Assembly: GCA_964387485.1 (NCBI GenBank)
Contig: CAYLWV010000075.1
Coordinates: forward strand, 1 to 7,152
Direction of reading: 5' to 3'
DNA length: 7,152 nucleotides
Source of the DNA: Fluviibacter sp964387485
Lineage (GTDB): Bacteria > Pseudomonadota > Gammaproteobacteria > Burkholderiales > Rhodocyclaceae
Every line of letters starts with the position of its first letter. The stretch's first letter is position 1. The notes under the pieces were generated by a model. That model saw only the letters and a program-made list of their open reading frames with translations. It made no database searches and was not told the DNA's origin. A program made the translations under genes and the position numbers. This document shows, piece after piece, positions 5,825 through 7,152 of the stretch.

Positions 5825-6945
5825 GATGCATCTTCCTCGTCCGCATCTTCATCGATATAGACGGTTTCGCCATCGGGCATCACGTCCCGAATGTCGTGTT
5901 CGGTATGAACGGGCAGCGCTGGCGGCATCGCATCGAGTGCGTCCTGAATCGCAAAAATCAGCGGTTTCGTACCGTCACCCGTAATCGCGGCAATCGAGAA
6001 GTGACGCTCGGCTTTGCCTTTGGCCTTCTTGAATTTTTTCAGGAAGTCGTCGATACGCTTCTGGCGCTCTTCTTCGGGAATCAGATCCAGCTTGTTCAGA
6101 ATCAGCCAGCGTGGCTTGTCGGCCAGCGTCGGGTCGTACTTTTCCAGCTCACCGGCAATAGCGATGGCGTCGCGCACCGGATCGGCTTCCGGGTCAAACG
6201 GCGCCAGATCGACTAGGTGCATGATCAGGCGGGTGCGCGCCAGGTGACGTAGAAAACGATGGCCAAGGCCAGCGCCTTCGGCGGCACCTTCGATGACGCC
6301 GGGAATGTCGGCGATGACGAAGCTGCGGTTTTCATCGGTACGCACGACACCCAGATTCGGGTGCAGGGTCGTGAAGGGGTAGTCGGCTACTTTCGGTTTG
6401 GCCGCTGACACCGAGCGGATAAAGGTGCTTTTGCCAGCATTGGGCAGGCCGAGCAGGCCGACATCGGCCAGGACTTTGAGCTCCAGCTTGATCATGCGCT
6501 CTTCACCGGGCGTGCCGCGGGTGAACTGACGGGGTGCACGGTTAACGCTGGACTTGAAGTGGATATTACCGAGGCCGCCTTTGCCGCCCTGGGCGACGAG
6601 GACTTTTTTGCCGTCTTCGTTCAGGTCGTGCAGGACAACGCCAGTTTCGTAGTCGGAGATGACGGTACCGACCGGCATGCGCAGGGTGATGTCGTCAGCG
6701 CCGGCACCATAACACTCGGCACTCATGCCATTTTGACCGTTGCGCGCTAGAAATTTTCGGGTGTAGCGATATTCCACCAGTGTGTTGATGTTGCGGTCAG
6801 CGACGGCCCAGACGCTGCCGCCTTTGCCGCCGTCGCCGCCGCTGGGGCCGCCACGGGGGACATATTTTTCACGGCGGAATGCGGCACAGCCATCGCCGCC
6901 TTTGCCGGCAATGACCTCGATACGCGCTTCATCAATAAATTTCAT
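5821..6945 (-). CDS. obgE: Obg-family GTPase ObgE/CgtA
   Basis: ObgE is an essential GTPase that associates with the 50S subunit and links ribosome assembly to growth and stringent control. The 374-residue product begins with the glycine-rich Obg fold (1-158; GKGGDG, PRGGPSGGDGGKGG), followed by the G domain: G1 GLPNAGKST (166-174), FTT switch I, G3 DIPGVIEGA from Asp213, G4 NKLD (284-287) and a G5-like AAITGDG. It ends in an acidic tail (YIDEDADEEDAS), usual for proteobacterial Obg. The ATG at 6943-6945 starts the conserved MKFIDEA; the upstream GCAGAG is only a weak ribosome binding site. Its stop overlaps the proB GTG by four bases. Upstream lies rpmA, separated by two stem-loops that may limit read-through. 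The rpmA-obgE pairing is very widely conserved. Confidence 0.98.
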   Translation of the reverse strand: MKFIDEARIEVIAGKGGDGCAAFRREKYVPRGGPSGGDGGKGGSVWAVADRNINTLVEYRYTRKFLARNGQNGMSAECYGAGADDITLRMPVGTVISDYETGVVLHDLNEDGKKVLVAQGGKGGLGNIHFKSSVNRAPRQFTRGTPGEERMIKLELKVLADVGLLGLPNAGKSTFIRSVSAAKPKVADYPFTTLHPNLGVVRTDENRSFVIADIPGVIEGAAEGAGLGHRFLRHLARTRLIMHLVDLAPFDPEADPVRDAIAIAGELEKYDPTLADKPRWLILNKLDLIPEEERQKRIDDFLKKFKKAKGKAERHFSIAAITGDGTKPLIFAIQDALDAMPPALPVHTEHDIRDVMPDGETVYIDEDADEEDAS

Positions 6946-6961
6946 GGCTGCTCTGCTAAAG

Positions 6962-6991
6962 AAAAAGCCCTACCGGTGAGGATAGGGCTTT
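6962..6991 (-). terminator. Stem-loop with T-tract between rpmA and obgE (terminator or attenuator)
   Basis: On the minus strand AAAGCCCTA and TAGGGCTTT form a perfect nine-pair stem (6983-6991 with 6964-6972) around a ten-base loop, and the T-run continues as TTTTTC TTT beyond the stem. It follows rpmA and precedes obgE by about 17 bases, so it should end or attenuate ribosomal-protein transcripts before obgE. The plus strand has only a short T-run, so action in that direction is less likely. Confidence 0.78.
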
Positions 6992-6994
6992 AAT

Positions 6995-7024
6995 GTGTCG
7001 GCGGGCAAGTGCCCGACCAGACAC
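6995..7024 (-). other. Second stem-loop directly after rpmA
   Basis: GTGTC-GG-CGGGC (6995-7006) pairs with GCCCG-A-CC-A-GACAC (7011-7024): twelve pairs interrupted by two single-base bulges, around a four-base loop. On the minus-strand transcript it begins three bases after the rpmA stop and ends three bases before the T-tract hairpin. It has no T-tract of its own. A role in protecting the 3' end of the rpmA message or in assisting termination is inference. Confidence 0.6.
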
Positions 7025-7027
7025 GAA

Positions 7028-7152
7028 TTACTGTGCCGGCTGAATGACAACCGTGCGACGCTTCTGTTCGCCCTTGACGGTGAACTTCACGGTGCCGTCG
7101 ATCAGCGCGAACAGGGTGTGATCCTTGCCCATGCCGACGTTGTCGCCCGGGT
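7028..7152 (-). CDS. rpmA: 50S ribosomal protein L27, 5' end outside window
   Basis: L27 is a large-subunit protein near the peptidyl-transferase centre, needed for efficient 50S assembly and tRNA placement. Only the last 40 residues and the TAA stop (7028-7030) are inside the window, out of about 85 in E. coli. They contain the family core NVGMGKDHTLFALIDG followed by VKFTVKG and a basic stretch (QKRRT) ending in IQPAQ. The flexible N-terminal arm that reaches the active site lies outside. The usual upstream partner, rplU (L21), would be expected just beyond the right edge. obgE follows after 82 bases. Confidence 0.97.
   Translation of the reverse strand, partial: PGDNVGMGKDHTLFALIDGTVKFTVKGEQKRRTVVIQPAQ

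Noticed and set aside
1..7152. Search for CRISPR arrays, insertion sequences, tRNA/rRNA genes, toxin-antitoxin or phage genes, and defence systems
   Set aside because: No direct-repeat series, terminal inverted repeats, transposase, RNA gene or defence-type domain was seen. Coding sequence of known conserved families fills nearly the whole window.

Overview
The window reads as ordinary chromosomal housekeeping DNA from a proteobacterium, most probably a betaproteobacterium. The case for that is gene order and protein similarity: a DUF815 ATPase, a MutT-ThiE-type fusion, yacG, zapD and coaE sit together as I recall them in many betaproteobacteria, and rpmA-obgE-proB is a common beta/gamma arrangement. 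ObgE, L27 and ZapD look betaproteobacterial, but I cannot name the genus. Base composition is GC-rich and looks even throughout. I see no insertion sequence, phage gene, CRISPR array, tRNA or rRNA.

Layout, left to right. Positions 1-1028 (minus) hold most of mltA, a lytic transglycosylase lipoprotein cut off by the left edge. Diverging from it, 1052-2979 (plus) is a two-gene operon: a DUF815 P-loop ATPase and a Nudix hydrolase fused to a thiamine phosphate synthase-like domain, joined by a 4-base ATGA overlap. A rho-independent terminator at 2967-2991 closes this operon and contains the Nudix stop codon. Converging on it from the right is a tightly packed minus-strand series, in transcription order rpmA (partial), obgE, proB, coaE, zapD, yacG. 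From obgE to yacG the genes overlap by 4 bases, overlap by 4 bases, are separated by 3 bases, and overlap by 35 bases. The only real gap in this series, 82 bases between rpmA and obgE, is filled by two tandem stem-loops, the second with a T-tract.

Functionally the minus-strand series joins ribosome synthesis (L27, ObgE), proline synthesis (ProB), coenzyme A synthesis (CoaE), division (ZapD) and gyrase control (YacG). The plus-strand operon joins an uncharacterised ATPase to a probable nucleotide-sanitising enzyme. No gene-free stretch exceeds 300 bases. I found no clearly novel system. The points most worth checking are the altered active site of the ThiE-like domain, the tandem hairpins after rpmA, the unstudied DUF815 partner, and the uncertain starts of mltA, yacG and zapD.
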